39,773 nt of DNA from Candidatus Wildermuthbacteria bacterium RIFOXYD1_FULL_50_12 (GCA_001825035.1 MHUO01000004.1:83205-122977), one strand, 5' to 3'; counted from the stretch's first letter, positions 7,558-16,911 are shown. The notes: generated by a model from the sequence alone, not told the origin. Program-made: numbers and translations.

Positions 7558-9381
7558 ATGCAACTGCGGTTGAGGACCAAACTGATACTGTTTGGGTTGA
7601 CGTTTGCGATACTTCCTCTCGGGGCAGCGATGTCTTCCTCTATTTTGCGATTTTATGACACGCAGAGGCATGCTGCCGTTGAAAGACAGGCCCGGATAGC
7701 AAAGAGCACAGCCCAAGAGATTGCAAATTTTCTCGCCATACAATTCCTTCGCGCGCAGGAAGTTGTGCTTCTTCAGCCCGAACTTATGCAGGATGGAGTA
7801 GTGCGCAGCATTGTTATGGAGCAGCTCTTGTTCAAGAACGATTCATTTGTTGACCTCTCCCTTATAAACGCGGATGGGCAGGAAATAGCAAGAAAACATC
7901 GATACCGCGTCATACGGGAAGACGATCTGCGCGATCTTTCTGCCAGCGAAGTATTTCAAGCGGCGCGGCAGCGCAAGGCATATCTGAGTGACGTGTACTT
8001 TGATCAGGGAAGGCCGTTGTTTCTCATTGGGGACGGAATTTACAATCGGCGCAACGAACTTCAGGGCGTAGCGCTCGCGGAGGTAGACGCAAGGATTATG
8101 CAGCAGGTGGTGAGCGAGACGACGATTGCTCAGGAAGGGGGAAGGGCGTATATTGTCAACGCAGACGGAATTGTGGTGGCGCATCCAGATATTTCCACGG
8201 TGCTGGCCCGGCGCGACCTTTCTTTCCTTCCCATTGTGGCAGCCCTCAAGCTTGCTCCCGCAGAAACGTCCGCGACTGTATACCAGAATGAGCTCGGGGA
8301 AGATATGCTGGGGTTTTGGGCCCCTATCGTCGTGCAATTGGACGATCCTACAGAAACTTTATGGTATGTCATTGCCGAAGAGAATGCTTCTCTCGCGTTT
8401 CGTCGCGCGAGAGAAGTGGTTTGGTTTTCGTTTGTTGCCCTTGTGCTGGCAGGAGTGCTGGCGGTAGGGGGCGCCTTATTCATATCACGACGCATTGTCA
8501 TGCCTATTGAGGTAATCCAGCGGTTAGCGATGCGGATAGGAAAAGGCGACTTTGGCCAACGGGTTACCGTACATACGCATGATGAGATTGAGGAGTTGGC
8601 GCGAGGGTTTAACCAGATGGCAGAACGGCTGCTGGAAGGAAAGGAGCGGAATGAACAGGTTTCCCGAATGAAATCGGAATTTCTTGCCATTACCGCCCAT
8701 CAGCTTCGTACTCCGCTGTCTGCCTCAAAATGGGTATTGCGCATGATATTGGACGGAGACGTAGGGCCCCTCAAAAAGCCGCAGAAAGAGCTTTTGGAGA
8801 AAGGGTACATGGTAAATGAGCGGATGATTACTTTGGTAAACGATCTTTTGGATGTCGTGCGCATTGAGGAGGGCAAATTTGAATACGCTTTTAAGAAGGG
8901 CGCGATCTCGGGGATTATTGAGGATGTGGCGAAAGAGACAAAAGCGGTTGCCGACAAAAAGGGCATTCGACTTTCGTTCCATAAGCCGGCCCAGGAGCTT
9001 CCCCAAGTTGCTCTTGACGCGCAAAAGTTTCGTTTGGCAGTATCAAATATCGTTGACAACGCGGTGCGATACACAAAGGAAGGCGGTCGCGTGGACATTG
9101 AGCTTACCTTTCACGATGATGAAATCCTTGTACTGGTGAAAGATACGGGAATTGGGATACCCAAGAAATGGCTGGATCGCGTGTTCACCAAGTTTTTCCG
9201 CGCAGATAACGCCGTGAAAATGCAAACCGACGGAAGCGGCCTCGGACTTTTTATCGCGAAAAACATTATTGAAAAGCACGGCGGCAGAATCTGGTTTGAG
9301 TCAGAAGAAGGCAAGGGCACAACTGTGTACTTTACCGTCCCCGTGAGAGAGAAGGCGTCGCGGACAAACCGCATCTCTTGA
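7558..9381 (+). CDS. Sensor histidine kinase (extracellular Cache-like sensor, HAMP, HisKA, HATPase)
   Basis: Two TM segments flank a ~260-aa sensor region. HAMP RRIVMPIEVIQRLAMRIGKGDFGQRV; H-box FLAITAHQLRTPLSASKW; N-box NIVDNAVRYTKEGG; G-boxes DTGIGIP and GSGLGLFIAKNI. Confidence 0.95.
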   Translation: MQLRLRTKLILFGLTFAILPLGAAMSSSILRFYDTQRHAAVERQARIAKSTAQEIANFLAIQFLRAQEVVLLQPELMQDGVVRSIVMEQLLFKNDSFVDLSLINADGQEIARKHRYRVIREDDLRDLSASEVFQAARQRKAYLSDVYFDQGRPLFLIGDGIYNRRNELQGVALAEVDARIMQQVVSETTIAQEGGRAYIVNADGIVVAHPDISTVLARRDLSFLPIVAALKLAPAETSATVYQNELGEDMLGFWAPIVVQLDDPTETLWYVIAEENASLAFRRAREVVWFSFVALVLAGVLAVGGALFISRRIVMPIEVIQRLAMRIGKGDFGQRVTVHTHDEIEELARGFNQMAERLLEGKERNEQVSRMKSEFLAITAHQLRTPLSASKWVLRMILDGDVGPLKKPQKELLEKGYMVNERMITLVNDLLDVVRIEEGKFEYAFKKGAISGIIEDVAKETKAVADKKGIRLSFHKPAQELPQVALDAQKFRLAVSNIVDNAVRYTKEGGRVDIELTFHDDEILVLVKDTGIGIPKKWLDRVFTKFFRADNAVKMQTDGSGLGLFIAKNIIEKHGGRIWFESEEGKGTTVYFTVPVREKASRTNRIS

Positions 9382-9382
9382 G

Positions 9383-10579
9383 TTAGTCCTCGTATATTCT
9401 GAGAAGTTCGTTATACTTCCCCGCGCGTTCGTTGACGGGAGCACCGAACTTAACTCCGTCTGCATTGCTCGCCTTTGCCACATGCACGATAAAATGATCG
9501 TCCGTTTCCCCCGATCGGTGCGAAACGATGATTTTGAGATTTCGCTCCCGTGCCGTTTTGATCGCGCGGCAGGTTTCCGTAATGGTCCCCACCTGATTGG
9601 GTTTGATGATGACGGCGTTTATACAACGCGCGTCTGCGTATTGCTGGATAAGATCCGGGCGCGTCGTGGTAAGATCGTCTCCTACAATCCAGACATTTTT
9701 CGCTTGAGTAGCGAATTTCTGGAAGGATTCTCTATCGTGTTCCGCAAAAGGATCTTCAATGGAAAAAAGCGAGGGTATGCGTTGTAAAAATCTCAAATAC
9801 GTTTTTTGCAGGGCAGCAGAGTCAAGCGCCTGCCCTCCGAATTCATATTCCCCTCCGCGCCAGAAATAGGAAGCGGCAGCGTCAATCGCGATTCCCAAAT
9901 TTTCAAAGCGATCTTCGACGATTTGTTTTTGCAGAATTTCCAGCGGCTCTTCATTGGCGGTGAAAGGAGCCGCGTATCCTCCTTCATCTCCTATGGGAAG
10001 CAGCAGTTTTTGAAATCGTTCCCCAAGGCGCTTTCCAAGCTGTCGATAAAAACGCACAATGCTCTCCACGGCTTCTTCGATACCCTTTTGCGGCTTTACA
10101 ACCACCATGTATTCTTGGATGTCGAGATTGCCCGTAGCATGCGCCCCTCCGTTGATGAGATTTGCGAAAAGAAAGGGTGTTTTGGGGACAAATTTTTCAG
10201 GGAAGAATTCTTCGCGCAGAAGCTCCCACACTTCAATTTTTTTTGCGTATGCTAACGCTTTTGCTCCTGCCATGGAAATTCCAAGAGCCACATTTCCTCC
10301 GATTTTGTTTTTGTTTGTGCTTCCGTCCAAGCGCAGAAGAAATTCGTCAAGGGCAACCAGAGAAGAAAAACTCTTCCCCTTCATTTGGGCGCGTATCCAT
10401 TGCACCGCGGCATGCGCCTCAGAAAAATTGAATACTTTTGCCTCCCGGCTGCCCGTGCTTGCTCCCGAGGGAATCTGCGCGCGGAACAGGGGGAAGATGG
10501 AGGTCGCAAGTTCAACTTCAATGGTTGCGTTTCCCCGCGAGTCAAGGATTTTCCGAACTTTAATATCGTGGATTTTCAT
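9383..10579 (-). CDS. eno: Enolase
   Basis: 398 aa; LDSRGNATIEVEL, PSGASTGSREA, LINGGAHATGNLDIQEYM, LPIGDEGGYA, SIEDPFAEHD, VGDDLTTT, IIKPNQVGTITET, SHRSGETDD. Confidence 0.95.
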   Translation of the reverse strand: MKIHDIKVRKILDSRGNATIEVELATSIFPLFRAQIPSGASTGSREAKVFNFSEAHAAVQWIRAQMKGKSFSSLVALDEFLLRLDGSTNKNKIGGNVALGISMAGAKALAYAKKIEVWELLREEFFPEKFVPKTPFLFANLINGGAHATGNLDIQEYMVVVKPQKGIEEAVESIVRFYRQLGKRLGERFQKLLLPIGDEGGYAAPFTANEEPLEILQKQIVEDRFENLGIAIDAAASYFWRGGEYEFGGQALDSAALQKTYLRFLQRIPSLFSIEDPFAEHDRESFQKFATQAKNVWIVGDDLTTTRPDLIQQYADARCINAVIIKPNQVGTITETCRAIKTARERNLKIIVSHRSGETDDHFIVHVAKASNADGVKFGAPVNERAGKYNELLRIYED

Positions 10580-10586
10580 GCAAGGA

Positions 10587-11591
10587 TTACTTTACTACGT
10601 TGAGAGGTTTTCCCTTCAAGAATCCCCGGATATTTTCAATGGTGGTGCGCAAAATCCTTTCGAGCGCCTCTTGCGAATTAAACGCGTTGTGCGGAGTAAC
10701 CAATACATTGGGCATTTTCATTAAAGCGTGATTCTGAAGCATGACCATAAGCCGATCCGCCTGCGCTTGCCCGCGCGACAAGAATTCAAGCTCGTCTTTA
10801 ATTTCTCCTTCTTCTTCCAACACATCAAGTGCCGCTCCTGCAAGAATGCCTTCCTGGAGACCCTCAATAATCGCTTGGGTCTCTATAATCCCTCCTCGTG
10901 CGGTATTGACGAGATACGCCCCCCTTTTTACGAGGGCGATGTTCTTTTGATTTATCAAATGGTGAGTTGCCTTTGTGTAGGGGCAGTGGAGAGAAATAAT
11001 ATCTGCTTGCGAAAGCAAATCCTCAAGGGACACATAGCGAAATCCTTTTTCTTTTGCGAGGGCGTCGTCGGGGCTGGGATCTGAGGCAATCACATTCATC
11101 TCAAAACCCTCTGCAATACCCACCATTTCTCTGCCGATTCGCCCTGTCCCAACGATGCCGAGTGTCTTTCCCTTCAGCTCAATACCGCGTAAGCCCGTGA
11201 GCGAAAAGGATTTAGTTTCTTTTATTTGATCAATCGCCTGATAAATTTTTCTCGTAAGGTTCAAAATGAGTCCGAACGCGAATTCTGCCACCGTATTGCT
11301 TCCGTACCCGGGTACGGAACTCACCGTGACGCCTCTTTGTCGGGCTGCTGCAAGATCAATATGGTCGTATCCCGTGGAACGGGTTGCGATGCCCTTGAGG
11401 TTTGGAAATTGCTCGAGCGTTTTTTTCGTGATGCGAGAGTCCATAAATACAGAAATCACGTCAAAATTCCGCTCCGCGGGCAGTTTTAATTCTGTAAGTT
11501 CTTCGCTGCTGAAATAGAATTCGTGAGGACCGAGCTCTTGTTTGATAATCAGCTCTTCCCATCCCTCAAGTTCGAAAAAAGCTATTTTCAT
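10587..11591 (-). CDS. D-isomer-specific 2-hydroxyacid dehydrogenase (D-lactate dehydrogenase-like)
   Basis: 334 aa; GTGRIGREMVGIAEGF Rossmann motif, ISLHCPYTKATHHLIN, VNTARGGIIET, VTPHNAFNS. Confidence 0.9.
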   Translation of the reverse strand: MKIAFFELEGWEELIIKQELGPHEFYFSSEELTELKLPAERNFDVISVFMDSRITKKTLEQFPNLKGIATRSTGYDHIDLAAARQRGVTVSSVPGYGSNTVAEFAFGLILNLTRKIYQAIDQIKETKSFSLTGLRGIELKGKTLGIVGTGRIGREMVGIAEGFEMNVIASDPSPDDALAKEKGFRYVSLEDLLSQADIISLHCPYTKATHHLINQKNIALVKRGAYLVNTARGGIIETQAIIEGLQEGILAGAALDVLEEEGEIKDELEFLSRGQAQADRLMVMLQNHALMKMPNVLVTPHNAFNSQEALERILRTTIENIRGFLKGKPLNVVK

Positions 11592-11603
11592 AAAATATGA
11601 AAG

Positions 11604-14063
11604 TTATACTTGGGGGTTCTTTATTCGCCGCTCTGTTGCCGCAATGCTTGAAATAGTTTGCATGATGACGTCTGGATTCAGCGAGATGCTTTCAATACCT
11701 TTTTCAACGAGAAAATCCGTAAATTCGGGGTAATCGGAAGGTGCTTGGCCACAGATGCCAATGTACTTTTTCTGCGTAATGCACTTTGCGATTACGGTTT
11801 CCAGCATAGATCGCAGGGCGGGATCATTTTCGTTTCCAATGTGTCCGATGCTGCTCGAGTCCCTATCGAGTCCGAGCACCAGTTGGGTCAGATCATTAGA
11901 CCCGATGGACATTCCGTCAAAAATTTCCAGAAATTCATCCGCTCTCAGGATATTGGAGGGGATTTCACACATCACATAAATCTTCAAAGTAGGGTCTGCC
12001 GTTTTGTCCAATCCATTTTCTTTCATAACGGAAATAACTTGTTTTCCTTCCTCCGGAGTCCGGCAGAAGGGGATCATGGGAACTGCGTTGCTGAGGCCCA
12101 TGCGCTCCCGCACCTTCTTGAGTGCCGCGCATTCCAAGCCGAATGCGCTTTTGAATCTCCTATCGTAGTATCGCGAAGCTCCTCTCCAGCCAAGCATGGG
12201 GTTTTCTTCATTCGGCTCGTATCTCTGTCCGCCTATGAGCGCCCGGTATTCGTTCGTTTTGAAATCCGAAAAGCGAATAATGACCTCGTGGGGCCAAAAC
12301 GCAGCCGCGATTTTCGCAATGCCCTCCGCAAGTTCGTCAACGTAGTATTGTGCCTTGTCTGCATACCCCGCAGTCAGCTCATCAATGCGCCTGACAATTC
12401 TTTTTGCCGCAAGATCGCGGACCGCCTCGCGCTTCAGTTTTGAATATTCCAAAAGCGCATTCGGATGAATTTTGATATAGGAGGCAATGATAAATTCAAG
12501 TCGCCCCAAGCCAACGCCTTTGACCGGCAAATACGAATTTTTGAATGCTTCTTCCGGCGAGCCGATGTTGACCATTACGCTCGTGCGCGTTTCGGGAATT
12601 TTGTCCAGGCGATGTTCGACCACCTCAAAGGAGATGGCTCCGTCGTATACGTATCCGTGCACCCCGGAGGAAGAATCTATAGTGATCATTCTTCCCGTTT
12701 TCAGTACGCGCGTGGCGTTGTCCGTTCCCACAATTGAAGGAATTCCGAGTTCCCGGGAAACAATGGCGGCGTGGCTCGTGCGCCCGCCTTTATCGGTGAC
12801 AATAGCTGCAGCTATCTTCATAATCGGCTCCCAATCGGGGTCTGTAATCTCTGTAACCAAGATTTCCCCCTTTTGGAATTCTCCGATATCCTTTACATTC
12901 TTTATGACCCGCGCTTTGCCCTGCGCGATTTTTGTGCCGACCGCTGCTCCTGATGCAAGCACTATTCCTTTCTCCTTCATTCGGTATTCCTTGTAGACGT
13001 TTTTATTTTCTGTTGAATGGACGGTTTCCGGACGCGCCTGCACAATGAATAATTTGTTTGTTTTTCCGTCTTTTGCCCACTCAATGTCCATGGGCTGGTA
13101 CCGCCCATGTTTTTTGGAGAAATGATTTTCTATTTTCAAGGTCCAGTTTGCTAGCGCGAGAATCTCTTCTTGAGATAGGCAGAACTTTTGCTGATCTTTT
13201 TTCAGAACCCCCACTTGTTTGATGCCTTTTTTCGCATAAATCATTTTTCGCACCTTTTTGCCAAGATTCTGCCCGATAATCGCCGCATATCCTTTTGCAA
13301 GAGTAGGTTTGAAAACGGTAAATTCATCAGGCGTAACCTTGCCCTGTACAATCATTTCTCCCAGACCGTAGGAAGCGTTGATCACGACCACTTTATCAAA
13401 GCCGGTCTCTGTATCAATGGAAAAGATGACTCCGCTGGACGCCAAATCGGACCGCACCATCTTCTGAACTCCCACCGACAAAGCAACGTCAAGGTGAGAG
13501 AATCCTTTATCTTGGCGATAGGAAATCGCGCGGTCAGTAAAAAGAGACGCAATTGCTTTTTTCACAGCTTTCAGGAGTTCTTTTTGCCCCACAACGTTAA
13601 GGTAGGTCTCTTGCTGTCCGGCAAAAGAAGCCCCGGGAAGATCTTCGGCGGTGGCAGAAGAGCGCACTGCAACATCGGGATTTAAACCATAGAGCTTGCC
13701 GAGCTGCGTATACGCTTCTTCAATTTCTTCCCTGAGGTCAGCTGGCAATTCCTCTTGCAAAATAAGCTGTCGGATTTGTCTTCCGTGCTGTTGGAGATTT
13801 TTGAGATTGTGAGTGTTAAGCGTGCTAAGAATTTTTCGTATTTTCGCTTCAAGTTGCGTTCCGTCGAGAAAATGCCGATAGGCGTCTGCGCTTATCGCAA
13901 ATCCGTTCGGAATATTAATCCCGAGGGGGGTAAGCTGGGCGTACATTTCTCCCAAAGCTGCGTTTTTGCCCCCCACCTGAGGGACATTCTCAATGGCGAT
14001 ATCTTCAAACCATAAGATGAAGGGTTTGTCGCTGCGTCTCATTGTGTTATTCGCGAATAGCAA
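11604..14063 (-). CDS. ppsA: Phosphoenolpyruvate synthase
   Basis: 819 aa; N-terminal PEP/pyruvate-binding domain, GGRTSHAAIVSRELGIPSIVGT phospho-His domain, C-terminal PEP-binding barrel ending GICGQAPSDYPEFTDFLVEKGIESISLNPDVI. Confidence 0.95.
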   Translation of the reverse strand: MLFANNTMRRSDKPFILWFEDIAIENVPQVGGKNAALGEMYAQLTPLGINIPNGFAISADAYRHFLDGTQLEAKIRKILSTLNTHNLKNLQQHGRQIRQLILQEELPADLREEIEEAYTQLGKLYGLNPDVAVRSSATAEDLPGASFAGQQETYLNVVGQKELLKAVKKAIASLFTDRAISYRQDKGFSHLDVALSVGVQKMVRSDLASSGVIFSIDTETGFDKVVVINASYGLGEMIVQGKVTPDEFTVFKPTLAKGYAAIIGQNLGKKVRKMIYAKKGIKQVGVLKKDQQKFCLSQEEILALANWTLKIENHFSKKHGRYQPMDIEWAKDGKTNKLFIVQARPETVHSTENKNVYKEYRMKEKGIVLASGAAVGTKIAQGKARVIKNVKDIGEFQKGEILVTEITDPDWEPIMKIAAAIVTDKGGRTSHAAIVSRELGIPSIVGTDNATRVLKTGRMITIDSSSGVHGYVYDGAISFEVVEHRLDKIPETRTSVMVNIGSPEEAFKNSYLPVKGVGLGRLEFIIASYIKIHPNALLEYSKLKREAVRDLAAKRIVRRIDELTAGYADKAQYYVDELAEGIAKIAAAFWPHEVIIRFSDFKTNEYRALIGGQRYEPNEENPMLGWRGASRYYDRRFKSAFGLECAALKKVRERMGLSNAVPMIPFCRTPEEGKQVISVMKENGLDKTADPTLKIYVMCEIPSNILRADEFLEIFDGMSIGSNDLTQLVLGLDRDSSSIGHIGNENDPALRSMLETVIAKCITQKKYIGICGQAPSDYPEFTDFLVEKGIESISLNPDVIMQTISSIAATERRIKNPQV

Positions 14064-15333
14064 TGATTAGGTCTGAAACGTTCGATCCCGTATTTCCGCA
14101 AAGAAGATACTCCTGCACGCGTTCAAAAAAATCATAAGACCGATTATTTTCAAGATATTCTTCAAGGGAGAGGTTCTCATCGAGCGCCTTCTTCTTTGTT
14201 ATCATATCACATATTGCTCCTGCAAAGTCAGTGTTGTCTCTCCCGTCTGAGGCAAGGGGCAAAAGGACGTGTCCTTCCTGCAGGAAACGGAGCGAAGAAA
14301 GCCCCAGCTCCAAATTCCTCCCTCCTTTTCCCGGATGTTTTATCGTAACCGTCGTTTCTCCGCCGTACAGCAAAACCGTGCGGGGCGCGGCTTTTTGGAG
14401 ATCCTCAACAATGGTTTTTGCCACATCCCTTGCTTCTCCCGTCAACACGGATGTGCGTATTTTGGCATGGAAGCCGAGCTCCTTTGCTTTTTCTGCCATT
14501 GCTTCAAGCGCCACGCCGTTGGACACAAACAAGATATTCGTAACGTTTTTGAAATATTTCCCTTCCTTGGGGGTTTCAAGCAGTGTAATCTTCGGGATTA
14601 CGCATGTTTCTAAAACAGAGTATTTTTTGAGAATTTGCTCCGCGTCTTCTTTTTTTGTCGTATCTTTGATGGTGGGGCCCGAGGCGATAAACTCCATGTT
14701 GTCTCCCGGCACATCGGAGAAAATCAGCGAAATTGAGCGCGCGGGATACGCGTGCATTGCGAGATACCCTCCTCTCGCGAGCGATAAATGCTTGCGCACG
14801 ATATTGAGTTCCTGAATGGTGGCTCCCGCGCGAAACAAAGAGCTTACGATTGCCGCTTCATCTTGGCAGGAAAGCGACTCTGGCTGGCAAAGAAGCGTGG
14901 AACCTCCTCCTGAAACGACAAATAAGACAAGATCGTCCTGTTCCAGCACCTTTAGCAATGTAATAATTTCTGCCGTTGCCTTTGCGTTGCGCTCCGTGGG
15001 AAAGGGATGATCTCCCACCAGAAGACGCAAGCGTTCAAGCGCCCCTTCTTTAATATCGAGCACTATGCCGCCCGCAATGCGGTCTCCGAGAACTTCTTCC
15101 AGCGCGGAGCAGGCGGCTAAAGCGCATTTTCCAATTCCGACGACATATACATTCCGTACATCTTTCAAGGAGAATGCCCGGTTTTGTATAAAAAGAGTGG
15201 AGTTCTCTATGCGTATGCCTTTTCGAACTATTGTAGGAGTATCAATAGCCCACAGACCTGCCTCCGCAATTTCAAGAGCCGTTTTTCTCGTTTCGCTGGA
15301 GGAGAGTTGTTCAAAGTTTTGGATCTTCCGCAT
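14047..15333 (-). CDS. Glycerate 2-kinase (DUF4147/MOFRL type)
   Basis: 428 aa; VGIGKCALAA, LVGDHPFPTERNAKAT, VSGGGSTLLCQPE, SDVPGDNMEFIASGPT, LLYGGETTVTIKHPGKGGRNLELGLS, LASDGRDNTDFAGAI. Confidence 0.92.
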   Translation of the reverse strand: MRKIQNFEQLSSSETRKTALEIAEAGLWAIDTPTIVRKGIRIENSTLFIQNRAFSLKDVRNVYVVGIGKCALAACSALEEVLGDRIAGGIVLDIKEGALERLRLLVGDHPFPTERNAKATAEIITLLKVLEQDDLVLFVVSGGGSTLLCQPESLSCQDEAAIVSSLFRAGATIQELNIVRKHLSLARGGYLAMHAYPARSISLIFSDVPGDNMEFIASGPTIKDTTKKEDAEQILKKYSVLETCVIPKITLLETPKEGKYFKNVTNILFVSNGVALEAMAEKAKELGFHAKIRTSVLTGEARDVAKTIVEDLQKAAPRTVLLYGGETTVTIKHPGKGGRNLELGLSSLRFLQEGHVLLPLASDGRDNTDFAGAICDMITKKKALDENLSLEEYLENNRSYDFFERVQEYLLCGNTGSNVSDLIIAIRE

Positions 15334-15369
15334 TTGGCCATCCTATCACAGATTGTAGAGAGGAGGAAA

Positions 15370-15385
15370 TTCCTTACTGGTGCCC
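15370..15385 (+). repeat. 16-bp direct repeat matching the tRNA-Leu 3' junction (copy 1)
   Basis: TTCCTTACTGGTGCCC, identical to 18813-18828. Confidence 0.8.
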
Positions 15386-15446
15386 TTGGTTAGATTGAAT
15401 TGGAGCCAAATAGTCCAAAATTTGAAACTCTGGGAATCTGCTCCAC

Positions 15447-15716
15447 CTAATTTTTATCCTTTGAGCTGATTTTTGTTTTCATTCCCAAAATTGTGCCTGT
15501 CCCTATGCCTAGTGCGTAAATTACAATTGCGATGATGCCCCTTTCTTTATCAAGTTGAGTAATAATGTTGTAAAGCACCAGCATTGAAACAATCGTCACG
15601 ATAACTGAAAAAATGGCAGCAGGAATAGCTTTTTCTTTTGCAATAAAACGCCAGTTGAGAGTGAGTAGAAAATCCTGAAGAATACCTGCCAAGAAATAAA
15701 GAATGAGATAATGCAT
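15447..15716 (-). CDS. Small membrane protein, about 3 TM segments
   Basis: 89 aa MHYLILYFLAGILQDFLLTLNWRFIAKEKAIPAAIFSVIVTIVSMLVLYNIITQLDKERGIIAIVIYALGIGTGTILGMKTK. Confidence 0.7.
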   Translation of the reverse strand: MHYLILYFLAGILQDFLLTLNWRFIAKEKAIPAAIFSVIVTIVSMLVLYNIITQLDKERGIIAIVIYALGIGTGTILGMKTKISSKDKN

Positions 15717-15742
15717 AATCGTATATTATCGTAGTTTGATTG

Positions 15743-15784
15743 TGGTGCTCTATATTGAAAATAGTTCGAACGCATTTCGCCGCC
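15743..15784 (+). repeat. Element left-end repeat, copy A
   Basis: TGGTGCTCTATATTGAAAATAGTTCGAACGCATTTCGCCGCC; matches the reverse complement of 17177-17218 at 37/42 positions. Confidence 0.85.
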
Positions 15785-15886
15785 TGCGGCGGCGAAAACA
15801 AGCCCCCGTAATTTGCGGCTCGCCCGCGGGGCTCGCCGCGTTCTTTGACAATTTCAAATTTTTCTATGAGTTAATCATAACTCATT

Positions 15887-15929
15887 GCAGTAAATTTTTC
15901 AAGAAAAATGAGCTTGAAAAATTTACTGC
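15887..15929. repeat. Long perfect hairpin in the element, 3' of hisG
   Basis: gcagtaaatttttcaag / cttgaaaaatttactgc, 17-bp perfect arms with a 9-nt loop. Preceded by atgagtta-atca-taactcat (15866-15885). Confidence 0.85.
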
Positions 15930-15961
15930 TTTGGCGGCAAATTCTTTAGCACTTTTACAAA

Positions 15962-15998
15962 AAGAACAGTGGGCAAGAATAAAATTCTCTTGCCCACT
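15962..15998 (-). terminator. Terminator for the minus-strand hisG-like gene
   Basis: Arms agtgggcaaga (15968-15978) and tcttgcccact (15988-15998); on the minus strand followed by CTGTTCTTTTT. Confidence 0.7.
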
Positions 15999-16020
15999 AT
16001 TGTGCAAACACTTGGTTTGC

Positions 16021-16911
16021 CTACGACATTATTAGCGGAATATCTCGATTGACGAGGATGTCGGTGACTCCAATCTGCAAAAGTTCGAAGATTACCTTTT
16101 GCTCGTCTTCTCGAGCCACAACAGATTGGAGAGCGAACCACCCTTTCACGCCAACAAGTGGCGAGCAGGAAGGCCCCTTAAGTCCTCCGATGATGCGGCT
16201 CGCCTCGTCCAGAACATTCTCGGGCACATTAGCTACGAGCATTACACGTTTCGAAGCTTGAAATGCACCGTTGATAAGCCGGATAAAACAATCGATGTAT
16301 GGCCGTTTAGATTCATCGGCGAACGATTCGGGGTTCGCTACAACAACGGTGTTGGACTCCATTATTTCGCAAATGATCTCGAGTTGGTTTTCTTCCAGAG
16401 AATCGCCGCTCTCTGTCACATCAACGATTGCCGTTGCCCCAAATCCGATCTTGTGTTCGGTGTTGCCAAAGGACGGAACAACTTTGATGTCATTTCTTCC
16501 TAGATCAATGAAGAATCTTTGGACCAACTGGACATACTCGGTGGCAACTTCGCAATTTTGGGGCAGTTCTTCTACCCGCCGAAAATCACTGGCTTGATTC
16601 ACCGCCAAGACGATCTTAACGGGTTTGTTGCCACTGCGACCAATCGGAAGTTTGAGCAAAACGGGGAATTCATAACCCCAGTTAGCAATCCAGTCCTCGC
16701 CCACAATGGCGACATCGAAATGACCATTCTTGAGGTAATTCGGGATTTCCTGCGGTCTCTGAAAGGCAACGCGCTTAATCCAATCAACTCCGACTTTGCC
16801 TTCCTTTGTCCGCCTTTTTTCTATCACCACCGGCAACCCCGCTTTGGCAAAAAGGCCGACAATGACCTCTTGCATGGAACCATCTGGAACGACTATATCA
16901 ATCTGACTCAT
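16021..16911 (-). CDS. hisG: ATP phosphoribosyltransferase, long HisG form with C-terminal regulatory domain
   Basis: 296 aa; FDVAIVGEDWIANWG, CEVATEYVQLVQRFF, GFGATAIVDVTESGDSLEENQLEII, VVVANPESF; HisG_C-like VPENVLDEASRIIGGLKGPSCSPLVGVKGWFALQSVVARED...IGVTDILV. Confidence 0.85.
   Translation of the reverse strand: MSQIDIVVPDGSMQEVIVGLFAKAGLPVVIEKRRTKEGKVGVDWIKRVAFQRPQEIPNYLKNGHFDVAIVGEDWIANWGYEFPVLLKLPIGRSGNKPVKIVLAVNQASDFRRVEELPQNCEVATEYVQLVQRFFIDLGRNDIKVVPSFGNTEHKIGFGATAIVDVTESGDSLEENQLEIICEIMESNTVVVANPESFADESKRPYIDCFIRLINGAFQASKRVMLVANVPENVLDEASRIIGGLKGPSCSPLVGVKGWFALQSVVAREDEQKVIFELLQIGVTDILVNRDIPLIMS

Noticed and set aside
11658-12443. Plus-strand 261-aa ORF opposite ppsA
   Set aside because: Antisense shadow of a clear PEP synthase gene; composition not protein-like.
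15736-16035. 99-aa plus-strand ORF across the element left end
   Set aside because: Covers palindromes, the hisG terminator and the att-like junction; no recognisable motifs.
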